A stretch of DNA of 51,317 bases from Polyangiaceae bacterium (GTDB lineage Bacteria; Myxococcota_A; Polyangia; Polyangiales; Polyangiaceae), in assembly GCA_025453595.1 (NCBI GenBank), contig JALOQB010000021.1, positions 1 to 51,317 of the forward strand, written 5' to 3'. The notes under the pieces were generated by a model, which did not search any database, was not told the DNA's origin, and was given only the letters and a program-made list of their open reading frames with translations. The translations under genes were made by a program, and so were the position numbers. Position 1 is the first letter of the stretch. Each line of letters starts with the position of its first letter. Below are positions 16,120-25,108 of the stretch, piece by piece.

Positions 16120-18129
16120 ATGGAACAAGAACGCCGAACTTCCGGTGGGCAGCGAGTCCCCTTCGAAGCGCTCGTCGTCGTCGCGAACCAGAAGGGCGGC
16201 GCCGGCGCTTACGAGTGCGAGGCTGTCGATCTGTCCGAGACCGGCATGCACCTGCGCACCGCATACCTGCCCGAGCAGGGTCAGCGCCTCACCTTCCGCT
16301 TCGACACCGGCACCGGCGAGGTCACCCTCGAAGGCGAGGTCGTCTGGTGCACCGAGGAGGCTCGCGGCGGGGAGTTCGGCGTGCGCTTCGCGCGCATCGA
16401 CGACGCCACCCTCGCCTCCATCCGGGAGACCCTCGGGCTGCCCGCCGACGGCGGCGCCCCGGTGCCCGAGAAGGTGGGCCGCGGGGCCCGCGTGCGCCTC
16501 CACATCGACGGGCTCAACTCCCCGATGCGCGCCCGTGTCCGGGACGACCATACAGGCGAGATCCTCGTGGGATCGAACCTCGATTTTCTCAAGGTAGGCA
16601 AGCCCCTGGAGCTCGAGGACGTCGAGCGTGGAAAGCGCCGCGGCGCGCTCGTCGACAAGGTGGAGGTCGAGGTGGATCCAGCTTCCAAGGTCCCTCAGCT
16701 CGTGGTCACGCTCCGGTACGAGGACGCAGGGCAGGCCGCCGATTCGGCCAAGGCCGCCGCCGGCGTCAAGGCCACCACGGATACCAGGAAATCCAGCGTG
16801 CAAGCGGCCGCCTCGGACGCCCCCAAGGGCGAGGAGCAGGCCGAGGCCGCCGAGCCCGAGGCCCCCGCCCCGAGCCCTCTCAAGGAAACCCTCGCCCAGG
16901 CCGGCGCCAAGATCACGGTGATGAGCGCCGCCGCTCGCGAGGCCGTCGGCAAGCTCATCGAGCGTATCCGCGAGCGCCGCAGCCAGGAGAGCGAGGAGGG
17001 CGAGGAGACCAAGGCCCCGGTCCGCAGGGTCACCGCTCCCCCCCCCGACGGCGGCATCCAGACCAGCACCAGGCGGCAGCAGCGCAGCAGCATCACGGAG
17101 GAATCGGTGGACCATCAGCAGCAGAACAGCGAGGACCTCAGCGGCCTCGAAGAGAACGACGAAGAGACCCTCAAGATCCGCAAGAAGCAGCGGATCATGA
17201 TCGCCGCCGGGGCCAGCCTCCTCGCCGTGCTTCTCGTCGTCTTTGGCCTCCGCGCCAAGTCCTCCGCGCCCCCCGCCGAGCTCGCCGCCGCCAGCGCCGA
17301 GCCCGCCGCGGTCCCGGGGCTCCCGGTCAACGCGCTCCCGGCGGCCCCCGGCGCCCCCGGTGCTGGCAGCGCCGACGTGGTCACCGCCAACGTCCCCCTC
17401 TTCGGCGCCACCCCCCTCTCCACCACCGAGCCCGCCCCGCTCCCGGCGCCCGCGGTCTCCGCCGCTGCCGCCGCCGCTGCTCCTGGCGATGCGGAGGGCT
17501 CCGACGACAAGGGCGAGCCCGGCCAGATGGAGTTTGGCCAGGGCGACGTGAAGAAGCCCCGCACCGTGCGCATCAAGATGGATGCCCCCATCACCGGCAT
17601 CCGTGGCTCCACCACCGACGACGTCATCACCCTCTTCCTGCCTGGCCGCCGCAACATCGAGCCCGCTTCTCCCCTGTCCAAGCGCGACAAGCGGCTCTCC
17701 GCCGTGAAGGCGGTCTCGAAGGACGGCGGCGTCGAGCTCACCCTCTCCTTCAAGGACTCGGTGCCCCCCTTCCTCGCCAAGGCCAACGGCAAGATCCTCG
17801 AGATCGACCTCGGCCAGCCCGCCAAGGATGACAGCGACGACGGCGAGGAGGCCTCCGTCAAGAAGAGCAGCAAGAAGAAGATCGCCAAGGGCTCGAAGGC
17901 GGCCGACAAGAAGAAGGCCTCCGCCAAGAAGGCCAAGAAGGCCAAGAAGGCCAAGAAGAGCAACGACGACTTAGCGAGCGCCCCCCCCGGGCCCACCGCG
18001 CGCCCCGCCTCACCGCGGGGCGTCTTGCTTCCATCACCAGCGCAGCTTCCCCTCGGCCTGCAGCCACCAGAACAGCCCCGCGATCACCATCCCGTTGCGC
18101 AGCTCTCCGGCGGCGACCCGGGCGGGTAG
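16120..18129 (+). CDS. PilZ - transmembrane - AMIN-like domain protein
   Basis: 669 residues. N-terminal PilZ domain (about 1-110) keeps the c-di-GMP motif: RRTSGGQR followed by DLSETGMHL, then GEVVWC. Residues 125-200 look like a second PilZ-like or related beta domain (GARVRLHIDG, GEILVGSNLDFL). A charged Ala/Glu linker precedes one transmembrane helix (IMIAAGASLLAVLLVVFGL, about 359-377). Outside, after a Pro/Ala linker, residues about 483-570 resemble an AMIN domain (VRIKMDAPITGIRGSTTDDVITLFLPG), which binds peptidoglycan. A Lys-Ala-rich segment of KKAKKAKK type follows. The final 50 residues overlap a terminator hairpin and the convergent Nudix gene; a +1-frame TAG at 17972 may be the original stop. 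Confidence 0.82.
   Translation: MEQERRTSGGQRVPFEALVVVANQKGGAGAYECEAVDLSETGMHLRTAYLPEQGQRLTFRFDTGTGEVTLEGEVVWCTEEARGGEFGVRFARIDDATLASIRETLGLPADGGAPVPEKVGRGARVRLHIDGLNSPMRARVRDDHTGEILVGSNLDFLKVGKPLELEDVERGKRRGALVDKVEVEVDPASKVPQLVVTLRYEDAGQAADSAKAAAGVKATTDTRKSSVQAAASDAPKGEEQAEAAEPEAPAPSPLKETLAQAGAKITVMSAAAREAVGKLIERIRERRSQESEEGEETKAPVRRVTAPPPDGGIQTSTRRQQRSSITEESVDHQQQNSEDLSGLEENDEETLKIRKKQRIMIAAGASLLAVLLVVFGLRAKSSAPPAELAAASAEPAAVPGLPVNALPAAPGAPGAGSADVVTANVPLFGATPLSTTEPAPLPAPAVSAAAAAAAPGDAEGSDDKGEPGQMEFGQGDVKKPRTVRIKMDAPITGIRGSTTDDVITLFLPGRRNIEPASPLSKRDKRLSAVKAVSKDGGVELTLSFKDSVPPFLAKANGKILEIDLGQPAKDDSDDGEEASVKKSSKKKIAKGSKAADKKKASAKKAKKAKKAKKSNDDLASAPPGPTARPASPRGVLLPSPAQLPLGLQPPEQPRDHHPVAQLSGGDPGG
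18001..18022. terminator. Bidirectional stem-loop between convergent genes
   Basis: CGCCCCGC (18001-18008) pairs fully with GCGGGGCG (18015-18022) around a 6-nt loop. TCTTGCTT follows on the plus strand. It lies 12 bp past the Nudix stop on the minus strand but inside the annotated 3' end of the PilZ-AMIN frame. Confidence 0.6.
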
Positions 18130-18588
18130 CTCGCGGAGCGGCAGCACCACCAGCTCGAGGTCTTCGCCCGGGTCAAACTCGGTCTCGTGGAGCCTCTTGC
18201 ACCCCCGGGCCAGCACCGTGAAGCACCGGTTGTCCTGGTACGCCGCGTTCGGCGCCACGTGGCCCACGAGCGCGAGGGACGCGGCCTCGTAGCCGGTCTC
18301 CTCCCGCAGCTCGCGCGCCGCACCCGCCAGCGGATCCTCGCCGGGTTCGACCATCCCGGCGGGGATCTCCAGCTCCATCGAGCGGGTCCCGTGGCGCCAC
18401 TGCCGCACCAGCACGATCTCGTCGTGCTCCGTCAGCGCCACGATGTTCACCCAGTCCGGGCACTCGAGGACGTAATACTGGCCCTCCCGGCCCGTGCGCG
18501 GGTGCGAGGCCCGATCCCGGCGCAGCCGGAAGATCGGCGTGTCGAGCAGCTGCTCGCTGCCGTGGCGCGGAAAGGGAGACAGCGGCAT
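18034..18588 (-). CDS. Nudix hydrolase, ADP-ribose pyrophosphatase-like
   Basis: 184 residues from ATG 18588; upstream in-frame codons overlap the preceding gene. The Nudix box is exact at about 81-103: GMVEPGEDPLAGAARELREETGYE (quoted in part: G-x5-E-x7-REL-x-EETG). The N-terminal strand YVLECPDWVNIVALTEHDEIVLVRQWRHG and the phrase MELEIPAGM are typical of the ADP-ribose/NDP-sugar pyrophosphatase group. The later APNAAYQDNRCFTVLARG fits the same family. It is 11 bp behind the CxxCH lipoprotein gene and likely co-transcribed. The substrate is inferred from family only. Confidence 0.93.
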   Translation of the reverse strand: MPLSPFPRHGSEQLLDTPIFRLRRDRASHPRTGREGQYYVLECPDWVNIVALTEHDEIVLVRQWRHGTRSMELEIPAGMVEPGEDPLAGAARELREETGYEAASLALVGHVAPNAAYQDNRCFTVLARGCKRLHETEFDPGEDLELVVLPLRELPARVAAGELRNGMVIAGLFWWLQAEGKLRW

Positions 18589-18599
18589 CGTCCGACCCT

Positions 18600-20843
18600 T
18601 CAGGGGGCGCTGACCGTCAGGCCCGCCCCCTCGCAGCTCGCCTGCAGCCCCGCCGGCAACCCGGTGGTCTTCAGCTGCTCGCACAGCGCCTTGTACCCCG
18701 TGGAGGCCGGCGTCAGCGCCGGGATCGTGAGCTGATCCGGCGGCACCGTGCCCAGCAGCAAGAACTGGGGCGACGCCAGCAGGACGCCGCAGACCCGCCG
18801 CAGGGGCGCCGCCTGCTCGGTGAGCGTGGAGGCGGGGGAGTCAATCTTGACACCCAGGATGGCCTCGATGGCCTCTTGCTCGGCGGCATCGGCGAGGAAG
18901 GCCTCTCCGGTGAGCCGGTCCTTGAGGGCGATCACGAGGTCGCGGACGGTGGCGTCGGGGCGCTGCTTGGCGCGCTCGATGAGCTCGTCGACGAAGTCGG
19001 GGGAGGTGGCGAAGGGAGGGGGCGTGCAGGAGCCGAAGCGAGACTCCCAGCCGAGGCGCCCCTGGAAGTCGAGGCCCCGGAAGCCGGGCTCGGCGTTCTT
19101 GAGGAAGACGCCGACGGAGGCCTGGAACTCGCCTTCTTCCCCGAAGCGATCGGGGAAGGAGGACTGGGGCGGGTTGGGCCACCCGAGGGCGCGGTAGGCG
19201 GCGTGGAGGGTGGCGCGGGGAGAGGCCGGGACGAGGGCGTCGGCGGGGCTGTTTCGCCGTTTTTCCGGGTCCTGTTCGGCGGTGGTCCAGGGGTCGAAGA
19301 GGGCAGGGAGGTCGTAGGGGGTCTCCCAGCAGGTGTCTTCGAGGGGGGCGAGGTTGAAGTAGGGGCTGGCGAGGACCTGGAGCACCAGCTCGCGGTGGGA
19401 GAAGCCGCTGGCGACGAAGCCCTCGGCGAGGAGCAGGAGCTGGTCGCGAGCGGCGGCGTTGCGGGGGAAGGAGGTGGCGATGGTGAGGGGGGTGCCGGTG
19501 ATCTCGCGCCAGACCTGCTCGACGATGTTGAGGACGACGAGGTAAGCGAAGGCCTCGTTGGGGTCGGGGATCAGGCCGTTGGGCCCCCGGGAGAGGCCGT
19601 GGTCGCGCAGCTTGCGGAAGCCGTCCTGGAGGGAGGAGGCGAGGTCCCAGGGGGAGGTGCGGTCGCCGCGGAGGTTGCCGAAGCGGGCGTCGATGCCGGC
19701 GATGTCCGGGGGGACGGCGTCGCGGGCGGCGAACTGGCCGCAGGCCTCGGTCCAGCCCCAGGGCCTGGCGGAGCCGCCATTGACGAAGCCGTCATGGCGC
19801 AGGGAGGCGTACATGCGGGTGGGGCCGTCGGATTTCTCGTCCCCATCGGGGCCCGTGGAGGCGCCGAGGAGCGCCTCTTCGAGGAAGCCCGGCACGGCGA
19901 AGTGACGGTTCTTGTCCGGCTCATCGCTGTAGGTGACCGAGAACTCTCCGTTGTGGCACCGGAGGCACACCGGATCGCGCCGCAGGTACACGCCGCCGAA
20001 CCAGGCGCCAAAATCGCTGCGCCGCGACAGCTCGAGCTTGTCCGGGGCCGCGTTGGCGCCCGGGTAGGTGAGCACGACCATCGAGAACAGGTTGGCGATG
20101 TAGGCCGGGGAGACGTCGTCGAGCTTGAGGGACGAGAGCAGCACGTCCCGCATGGTGAAGGCGCCCTTGCCGTCCCCCGCCTCGGTGTCCGGCGGCTGGT
20201 CGCGGATCATCTCGGCGATGGCGCCCCCGTCGGCCCGCATGGTCATGCCGTAGCAGCCCGGGTTGGCCATGTCCTCGGTGCGCTGGACCCGCAGAAAATC
20301 GCGGTATGCGTCGATCCAGCGGAAGAGGAACTCTTCTCGCCCCATCATCGCGCTCACCGCCACCCGGCGCCCCGGCCGCAGCGCCCCCGCGGGCCCCTCG
20401 ACCCCGGCGATCTTGTCGACCTGCCCGATCAGGTCGAGGTAGAGCTGCACCTCGGCCTGACCGTAGGGCTTCCGGCCCAGCACCGCCTGGATCGCCCTCC
20501 GGACAAACGCCTGCTCGCTCCCCTGGCACAGCGTCTTGGGCCCGGGGGTGGCCCCGCCGGAGCCCGCCGCCCCGGCCTCCCCCCCGGCGCCTGCGCCGGC
20601 CTGCCCGGCCTCCCCCGCCTGTCCGGAACCTCCGGACCCTGCCTGTCCGGAACCTCCGGACCCTGCCTGTCCGGAACCTCCGGACCCGGCTTCACCGGCA
20701 GCCCCGCTGTTGCCGCCGACCCCGGCGCTGCCGCCGACCCCGGCGCCGGCCTGCCCGGAGGCGCCATCGCTCGCGTAGGGGAGCTCACCGCCGCCGCAGC
20801 CCAGCAGCGCGGCGAGGCCCAGGATGGAGAGCGGCCGCCTCAC
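18600..20843 (-). CDS. Secreted lipoprotein with a CxxCH haem motif, partner of a DUF1501 protein
   Basis: 747 residues. Lipobox LAALLGC (Cys about 16) is followed by a Gly/Ser/Ala/Gln linker with GSGGSGQA repeats to about residue 100. The body has a single CxxCH motif in DPVCLRCHNGEF, which could bind haem c. It has paired C-terminal helices and phrases such as ELVLQVLASPYF and VCGVLLASPQFLLL that recall the planctomycete-type DUF1549/DUF1553/DUF1592 exported proteins. Those usually sit beside DUF1501 genes, as here (4-bp overlap, 20840-20843). The molecular role is unknown. The domain assignment is by resemblance only. Confidence 0.75.
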   Translation of the reverse strand: MRRPLSILGLAALLGCGGGELPYASDGASGQAGAGVGGSAGVGGNSGAAGEAGSGGSGQAGSGGSGQAGSGGSGQAGEAGQAGAGAGGEAGAAGSGGATPGPKTLCQGSEQAFVRRAIQAVLGRKPYGQAEVQLYLDLIGQVDKIAGVEGPAGALRPGRRVAVSAMMGREEFLFRWIDAYRDFLRVQRTEDMANPGCYGMTMRADGGAIAEMIRDQPPDTEAGDGKGAFTMRDVLLSSLKLDDVSPAYIANLFSMVVLTYPGANAAPDKLELSRRSDFGAWFGGVYLRRDPVCLRCHNGEFSVTYSDEPDKNRHFAVPGFLEEALLGASTGPDGDEKSDGPTRMYASLRHDGFVNGGSARPWGWTEACGQFAARDAVPPDIAGIDARFGNLRGDRTSPWDLASSLQDGFRKLRDHGLSRGPNGLIPDPNEAFAYLVVLNIVEQVWREITGTPLTIATSFPRNAAARDQLLLLAEGFVASGFSHRELVLQVLASPYFNLAPLEDTCWETPYDLPALFDPWTTAEQDPEKRRNSPADALVPASPRATLHAAYRALGWPNPPQSSFPDRFGEEGEFQASVGVFLKNAEPGFRGLDFQGRLGWESRFGSCTPPPFATSPDFVDELIERAKQRPDATVRDLVIALKDRLTGEAFLADAAEQEAIEAILGVKIDSPASTLTEQAAPLRRVCGVLLASPQFLLLGTVPPDQLTIPALTPASTGYKALCEQLKTTGLPAGLQASCEGAGLTVSAP
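20617..20688. repeat. Three tandem 24-bp units in a Gly-rich linker
   Basis: Three consecutive 24-bp units (20617-20640, 20641-20664, 20665-20688), identical except for the last base. Each contains the core GTCCGGAACCTCCGGA and encodes GSGGSGQA on the minus strand. The reverse complement of the core is also found in the RCC1 lipoprotein gene 25 kb away. Confidence 0.92.
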
Positions 20844-22339
20844 GACGTCACCCCCAGGACCCGGCTGACGACGCTCTTGGCGCCTTCGAGCTCGCCGACG
20901 ACCCCCTGGACGTCGCTGACGCCGAAGCTATCGGCGAAGAAGGGCCAGATACCGAGGGCCAGCATGACGGCCATGCGGTTCTCGGCGGGGGTGGCGAAGG
21001 TGGTCGCGTAGCCGTCGGGGCCGATGGCGCCGTGGAGGCCACGCTGGGCGGGGCCGCCGAGGTACACGGTGACGTAGCCGTAGGGCCAGTGGTTGCGGCC
21101 CAGCTCGCCCTGGGACTGAGGGGAGCGGCCGAACTCCATGGAGAGCACGACGAGGGTGCGGTCGAGGTCGAGCTTGCTCGGGTCCTTTTCGCCGGGTTCG
21201 TTGATGCGCGACAGGAGAGAGGTGAGCAGGTTCTTCAGGTTGCGCGCCTGGGTGTAGGGGTTCTCGAAGTGGGTGTCGTAGCCCCCGCCGCCGTCCGCGG
21301 CGATCAGCCCGCCGTCGACCACGCAGCAGTAGCGGGCGGGTTCGACCGGGTGCGTCAGCAGGTGGGTGGCCAGCCGCAGGCTCATGCCCGGCAGGTTGGT
21401 CGCCGTGTCGGTGCAGCTCTGGCTGTCGAACGGCACGAAGAGCGAGGGGTCGAGGACCGTCTGCACCCCGTCGACGTTCTTCACCGAACGCATCGCCTGC
21501 GCCAGCTCGCCGAGCTTGGGGGACCGGAGCGGGTCGCCCTGCCCCCTCCACCGGAGCCGCCCTCGCTGCTGCGCCACGTACAGCTCGAGGAGGGCGTCGT
21601 GGCGCGCTCGCTCCTCGATGGTGCCCGCCCCCTTGCGCTCCAGCAGGGCGTTGAGCTGCGCCACGCCGTCGACCTTGATCAGCAGCGGGCGGCTGCTCCC
21701 CGGGAGCGTCCCCGTGGCCACCGTCGCCAGCACGTTGTCGCTCGGGATGAAGCTCGTCGCGAAGGCATAAGAGAACGGTGAGCGCCGATCCACGCTCGCC
21801 CCCTCGGCGAAATACCTCGCCACGTGGGCCCCCAGGGACGCCATCGAGGGCGCCCCCAGCGTGCGGCCGCAGAGCGCCAGCGGGATCGCCGCCTCGTGGG
21901 GCTCGAGGTCGTGGCGCGTCACCACCACCCTCGTCCGGTCCAGCACGTCCTTCCGGCCCAGCAGCGGCGCCACCAGCGGCCCCAGGTTCACCGTCTTCCC
22001 CAGGGCGTCTTGCCCGAAGGGGGTCAGATCTACCCCGGGTACGCCGCAGGCATTGACGGCGTTCTTCAGGGCCGAGGAGGCGGGGTTGTCGAAGGTGTAG
22101 AGCTGCGTGTTGCGGAGCGCCGGGTTGGGGTCATCGGGCCGCCCGTACTCGGGCACACCGTAGAAGGACTCCCAGGTGGAGAGGCCACCGTAGAGGAAGC
22201 ACTCGAGCACGTTGAAGGCGCGCTTCGAGGAGGGGAGTACTTGCTCGGGGAGGTCACCGGACCCGAGCGCCCTGCGGGCGAACAAGGCGCCGCCGAGGCC
22301 GGCGGCGGTGGCGCCTTGAAGAAAGGAGCGACGCAGCAT
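20840..22339 (-). CDS. DUF1501 family protein with Tat-type signal
   Basis: 499 residues. The N-terminus MLRRSFLQGATAAGLGGALF is a twin-arginine-like signal (RRSFLQG). The DUF1501 alkaline-phosphatase-like fold is recognised from FLYGGLSTWESFY, the metal-site phrase GGGGYDTHFEN, LVVLSMEFGRSP, and GRNHWPYGYVTVYLGG. Members are exported proteins related to sulfatases and phosphatases, but their reaction is not known. It is translationally coupled to the CxxCH lipoprotein gene and lies 21 bp after mgtE on the same strand. Confidence 0.88.
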   Translation of the reverse strand: MLRRSFLQGATAAGLGGALFARRALGSGDLPEQVLPSSKRAFNVLECFLYGGLSTWESFYGVPEYGRPDDPNPALRNTQLYTFDNPASSALKNAVNACGVPGVDLTPFGQDALGKTVNLGPLVAPLLGRKDVLDRTRVVVTRHDLEPHEAAIPLALCGRTLGAPSMASLGAHVARYFAEGASVDRRSPFSYAFATSFIPSDNVLATVATGTLPGSSRPLLIKVDGVAQLNALLERKGAGTIEERARHDALLELYVAQQRGRLRWRGQGDPLRSPKLGELAQAMRSVKNVDGVQTVLDPSLFVPFDSQSCTDTATNLPGMSLRLATHLLTHPVEPARYCCVVDGGLIAADGGGGYDTHFENPYTQARNLKNLLTSLLSRINEPGEKDPSKLDLDRTLVVLSMEFGRSPQSQGELGRNHWPYGYVTVYLGGPAQRGLHGAIGPDGYATTFATPAENRMAVMLALGIWPFFADSFGVSDVQGVVGELEGAKSVVSRVLGVTS

Positions 22340-22360
22340 CGCTTCTGATTATCCCACAGA

Positions 22361-23743
22361 TCAGTGCCCTTGCACGGCCTTCTCGATCACATCCTTGAGC
22401 AGGATCTTGGCGAAGTTGAAGTAGATAAGGATACCAAGAACGTCGACGAGGCTGGCAATGAAGGGGGCGGAGCTGGTGGCCGGGTCAAAACCGGCTCGCT
22501 TGAGGAGGAAGGGGAGCATGGAGCCGACGGAGCAGCCCATGATGACGATGCCGATGAGGGTGATGCCGATGACCATGGCGAGGCTGGCGCCGTCGTTCCA
22601 GAGGAGCACCCGGACGACGCCGACGATGGCGAGGATCAGGCCCAGCACAGCCCCCTGGGAGACCTCGCGCACCAGGACCCGCCACCAGTCGCTCATCTTG
22701 ATCTCGCCCACGGCCATGCCCCGGATGATGAGCGAGGAAGACTGGCCCCCGGAGTTGCCGCCGGTGGACACGAGGAGGGGCACGTAGAAGCTGAGGGCCG
22801 TGACCGCCTCGAGCACCTTGTCGTAGGAGCGCAGGGCGGTGCCGGTGAAGAACTCGCCGACGAAGAGCACCATGAGCCAGAAGGCGCGCTTGCGGATGAA
22901 GGTGAAGAACGAGGTGGCAAAGTAGGGGGCCTCGATGGGCTCGACGCCGCCCAGCTTCTGCACGTCCTCGGACTGCTCCTCGGTGAGCACGTCGATCACG
23001 TCGTCGACGGTGATGATCCCCAGAAACGCCCCCCGCTCATCGACCACCGGCATCGCCGTCAGGTCGTACTTGGCCATGCGCCGGGCCACGTCTTCCTGGT
23101 CCATCGTGGGCGGGACGCTGATGACGTTCTCGGTGGCCACCTCCGCCAGGGGCAGCGCCGGGTCGGCCCGCAGCAGGTCCCGCAGCGAGGCCACCGAGTG
23201 GAGCCGGTGCGCCGCGGTCACCGCGTACACGTAGTAGATCGTCTCCGCCTCCAGCGCCTCCCGCAGCGCCTGCAGCGCCTCGCCCACGGTGCACTGGAGG
23301 GGCACCGACACGTAGCCCGTCGTCATCAGGCGCCCCGCCGATTTGTCCGGCCACTTGTCGATCTGCGCCACCTCCTCGGCGGCCTCCGGATCGACCTTCT
23401 CCAGGCTCTGGAGCACCGCCTCGCTGGCCTGCTCCGGCAGCGTCTCCAGCAGCTCGAAGCGGTCGTCCGGCGCCATCTCCGCCGCGATCTGCGCCACCGA
23501 CTCGGCCCCCATCTCCTCGACCAGCGCCTCCTGGGTCTCGTCCTCCAGGCGCTCGAAGATGTCGGCCGCGTCCTCCGTGGGCAGCTTCTTCAGCAGCCGC
23601 GCGGCCAGCTCGTCCGGGAGCTGATCGACCAGATCCGCCAGGTCTTCCGGGTGGATCTCGTCCAGAAGCTCCTGGAGCTCCTCCGGGTCCCCGTTCTGTA
23701 GCACGTCCCGTAGCTCGGGCCCCAGCAGGTATCCGATCCGCAT
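22361..23743 (-). CDS. mgtE: Magnesium transporter MgtE
   Basis: 460 residues, usual length. Domains in order: N-terminal superhelical MgtE_N domain (about 15-130, repeated LxxLPxE/D patterns such as LLKKLPTEDAADIFERL and LLETLPEQASEAVL), two CBS domains (about 135-260, with MTTGYVSVPLQCTVGEAL and ENVISVPPTMDQEDVARRMAKYDLTAMPVV), and five membrane helices (about 285-455) with the pore motif PLLVSTGGNSGGQSS. The acidic cytosolic domains sense Mg2+ and gate the pore. It lies between the DUF6986 gene (42-bp gap) and the DUF1501 gene (21-bp gap). Confidence 0.97.
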   Translation of the reverse strand: MRIGYLLGPELRDVLQNGDPEELQELLDEIHPEDLADLVDQLPDELAARLLKKLPTEDAADIFERLEDETQEALVEEMGAESVAQIAAEMAPDDRFELLETLPEQASEAVLQSLEKVDPEAAEEVAQIDKWPDKSAGRLMTTGYVSVPLQCTVGEALQALREALEAETIYYVYAVTAAHRLHSVASLRDLLRADPALPLAEVATENVISVPPTMDQEDVARRMAKYDLTAMPVVDERGAFLGIITVDDVIDVLTEEQSEDVQKLGGVEPIEAPYFATSFFTFIRKRAFWLMVLFVGEFFTGTALRSYDKVLEAVTALSFYVPLLVSTGGNSGGQSSSLIIRGMAVGEIKMSDWWRVLVREVSQGAVLGLILAIVGVVRVLLWNDGASLAMVIGITLIGIVIMGCSVGSMLPFLLKRAGFDPATSSAPFIASLVDVLGILIYFNFAKILLKDVIEKAVQGH

Positions 23744-23785
23744 CGCGCCGGCCTTGTACGGGAACTACACGCCGGACGGAACCTC

Positions 23786-25108
23786 CTAGCGCCCCACCAG
23801 CGCCCCGAAGTTTCGCTCCTCCAGCTGCGCCGCGTCCAGCCCGCTCAGCCCCCGCACCTCGTCCCCCGTCAGCGCCCCGCAGGCCAGCCCCAGCCGGAAG
23901 TAATTCAGCAGCCCCTGCCCCGTCGCCGCGTCGTCAAAAATACCCCCCTGCTCCGTCGCCTGCGCCGCCCGCTCCAGGAACCGCCGCAGCCGCCGCCCCG
24001 CCTCCGGCGCCCCCTCCTGGAAGAACGCGTACACCGCCGCATAACGCGCCGGCAGCTGCGCCGGATGCAGGTCCCAGCCCTGGTAAAATCCTTCGGTCAG
24101 CGCGCGGGTCACGTTGACCCTGTGGATCTTCCATGCATGGTGGATCGCGGCCCGGTTTTCGGCGCGCTGGGCGTCGGTGAGGGGCGCGGGGTGGGGCGCG
24201 GTGGGGAGCAGCGTGGTGGCGCCGTCGCTGATGCGGACGCCGGTGCCGGCGAGGGCGAGCTGGAGGAGCCCGCGGGCCAGGGTGCAGGCGGGGTGGTCGG
24301 GCCGCTGGTGCTCGGCGGTGATGCCGCAGGCGGCGGTGAAGTCGTAGGTGCCAAAATGGACCGCGCGGCAGCGGCCCCGGGCGGCCTCCACCAGGGCGCG
24401 GGGGGCGAGGCGCCCGTCGTGCTGGATCAGCGACTCCGGCGTCTCGATCATCAGCTCGATGCCCAGGGATTCGGGGGCCCATCCGGCGGCGTGTTCGATG
24501 GAGGCGAGGGCCCCGGCCAGGGCCTGCACCTCCCGCTCGTGGGTGACCTTGGGGAGCGTGACCACGAAGCCCTCCGGAGGCGCGACCCCCGCGGCATGCA
24601 GGCAGGAGAAGAAGCGATCGAGGGTGCGCAGGGCGCGGCCCCGGGTCTCGGGCCCGAGGGCCTTGCAGCGCAGGCCCAGCCTCGGCGGCAGCGACCCTTC
24701 CCGGAGCCCCAGCGCCACCTCCCCCGAGGCCGCCTCCGCGTGGGCGTCTTCCTCCTCGTCCCGGCGCTGCCCGTAGCCGTCCTCGAAGTCAATCCGGAAG
24801 TCCTCTACAGGGTCCCGGGCGAGCTTCCGGGCGACCCGCTCCCGCAGCGCGGCGGCGCCCTGGGCCTGCAGGCCCATCGCGTCCGCGAAGTCCTGGGCGG
24901 TCGGGGCGTGCTCGTCGAGGGCCCGGAGCGCCAGCGCCCCCAGCTTCTGGCGCAGCCCCCGGCGGAACAGGTGGCCCCCGCCGTAGACCACGTGCACCGG
25001 CGCCCGCCCGGGGGGAGGCAGGCCCGCCGCGGGCGGCGTCAGCCCGGCGAGCAGCCGTGCCTGTTCGCTCCGGGGGAGCAGCGAGGGGAGTGGGTCTTCT
25101 CGGGTCAT
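23786..25108 (-). CDS. DUF6986-type aldolase/citrate-lyase-fold protein
   Basis: 440 residues. It looks like the HpcH/HpaI aldolase superfamily: FRIDFEDGYGQR, GFVVTLPKVTHEREVQAL, LGIELMIETPESLI (metal-ligand Glu in MIETPES), and AVHFGTYDFTAACGIT, where a second acidic ligand is expected. The extended C-terminus (about 300-440) carries AWKIHRVNVTRALTEGFYQGWDLHPAQLP. These features match proteins grouped as DUF6986, whose substrate is unknown; related enzymes cleave acyl-CoA or keto acids. It is divergent from a universal stress protein gene and first in a run of five minus-strand genes. Confidence 0.78.
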   Translation of the reverse strand: MTREDPLPSLLPRSEQARLLAGLTPPAAGLPPPGRAPVHVVYGGGHLFRRGLRQKLGALALRALDEHAPTAQDFADAMGLQAQGAAALRERVARKLARDPVEDFRIDFEDGYGQRRDEEEDAHAEAASGEVALGLREGSLPPRLGLRCKALGPETRGRALRTLDRFFSCLHAAGVAPPEGFVVTLPKVTHEREVQALAGALASIEHAAGWAPESLGIELMIETPESLIQHDGRLAPRALVEAARGRCRAVHFGTYDFTAACGITAEHQRPDHPACTLARGLLQLALAGTGVRISDGATTLLPTAPHPAPLTDAQRAENRAAIHHAWKIHRVNVTRALTEGFYQGWDLHPAQLPARYAAVYAFFQEGAPEAGRRLRRFLERAAQATEQGGIFDDAATGQGLLNYFRLGLACGALTGDEVRGLSGLDAAQLEERNFGALVGR

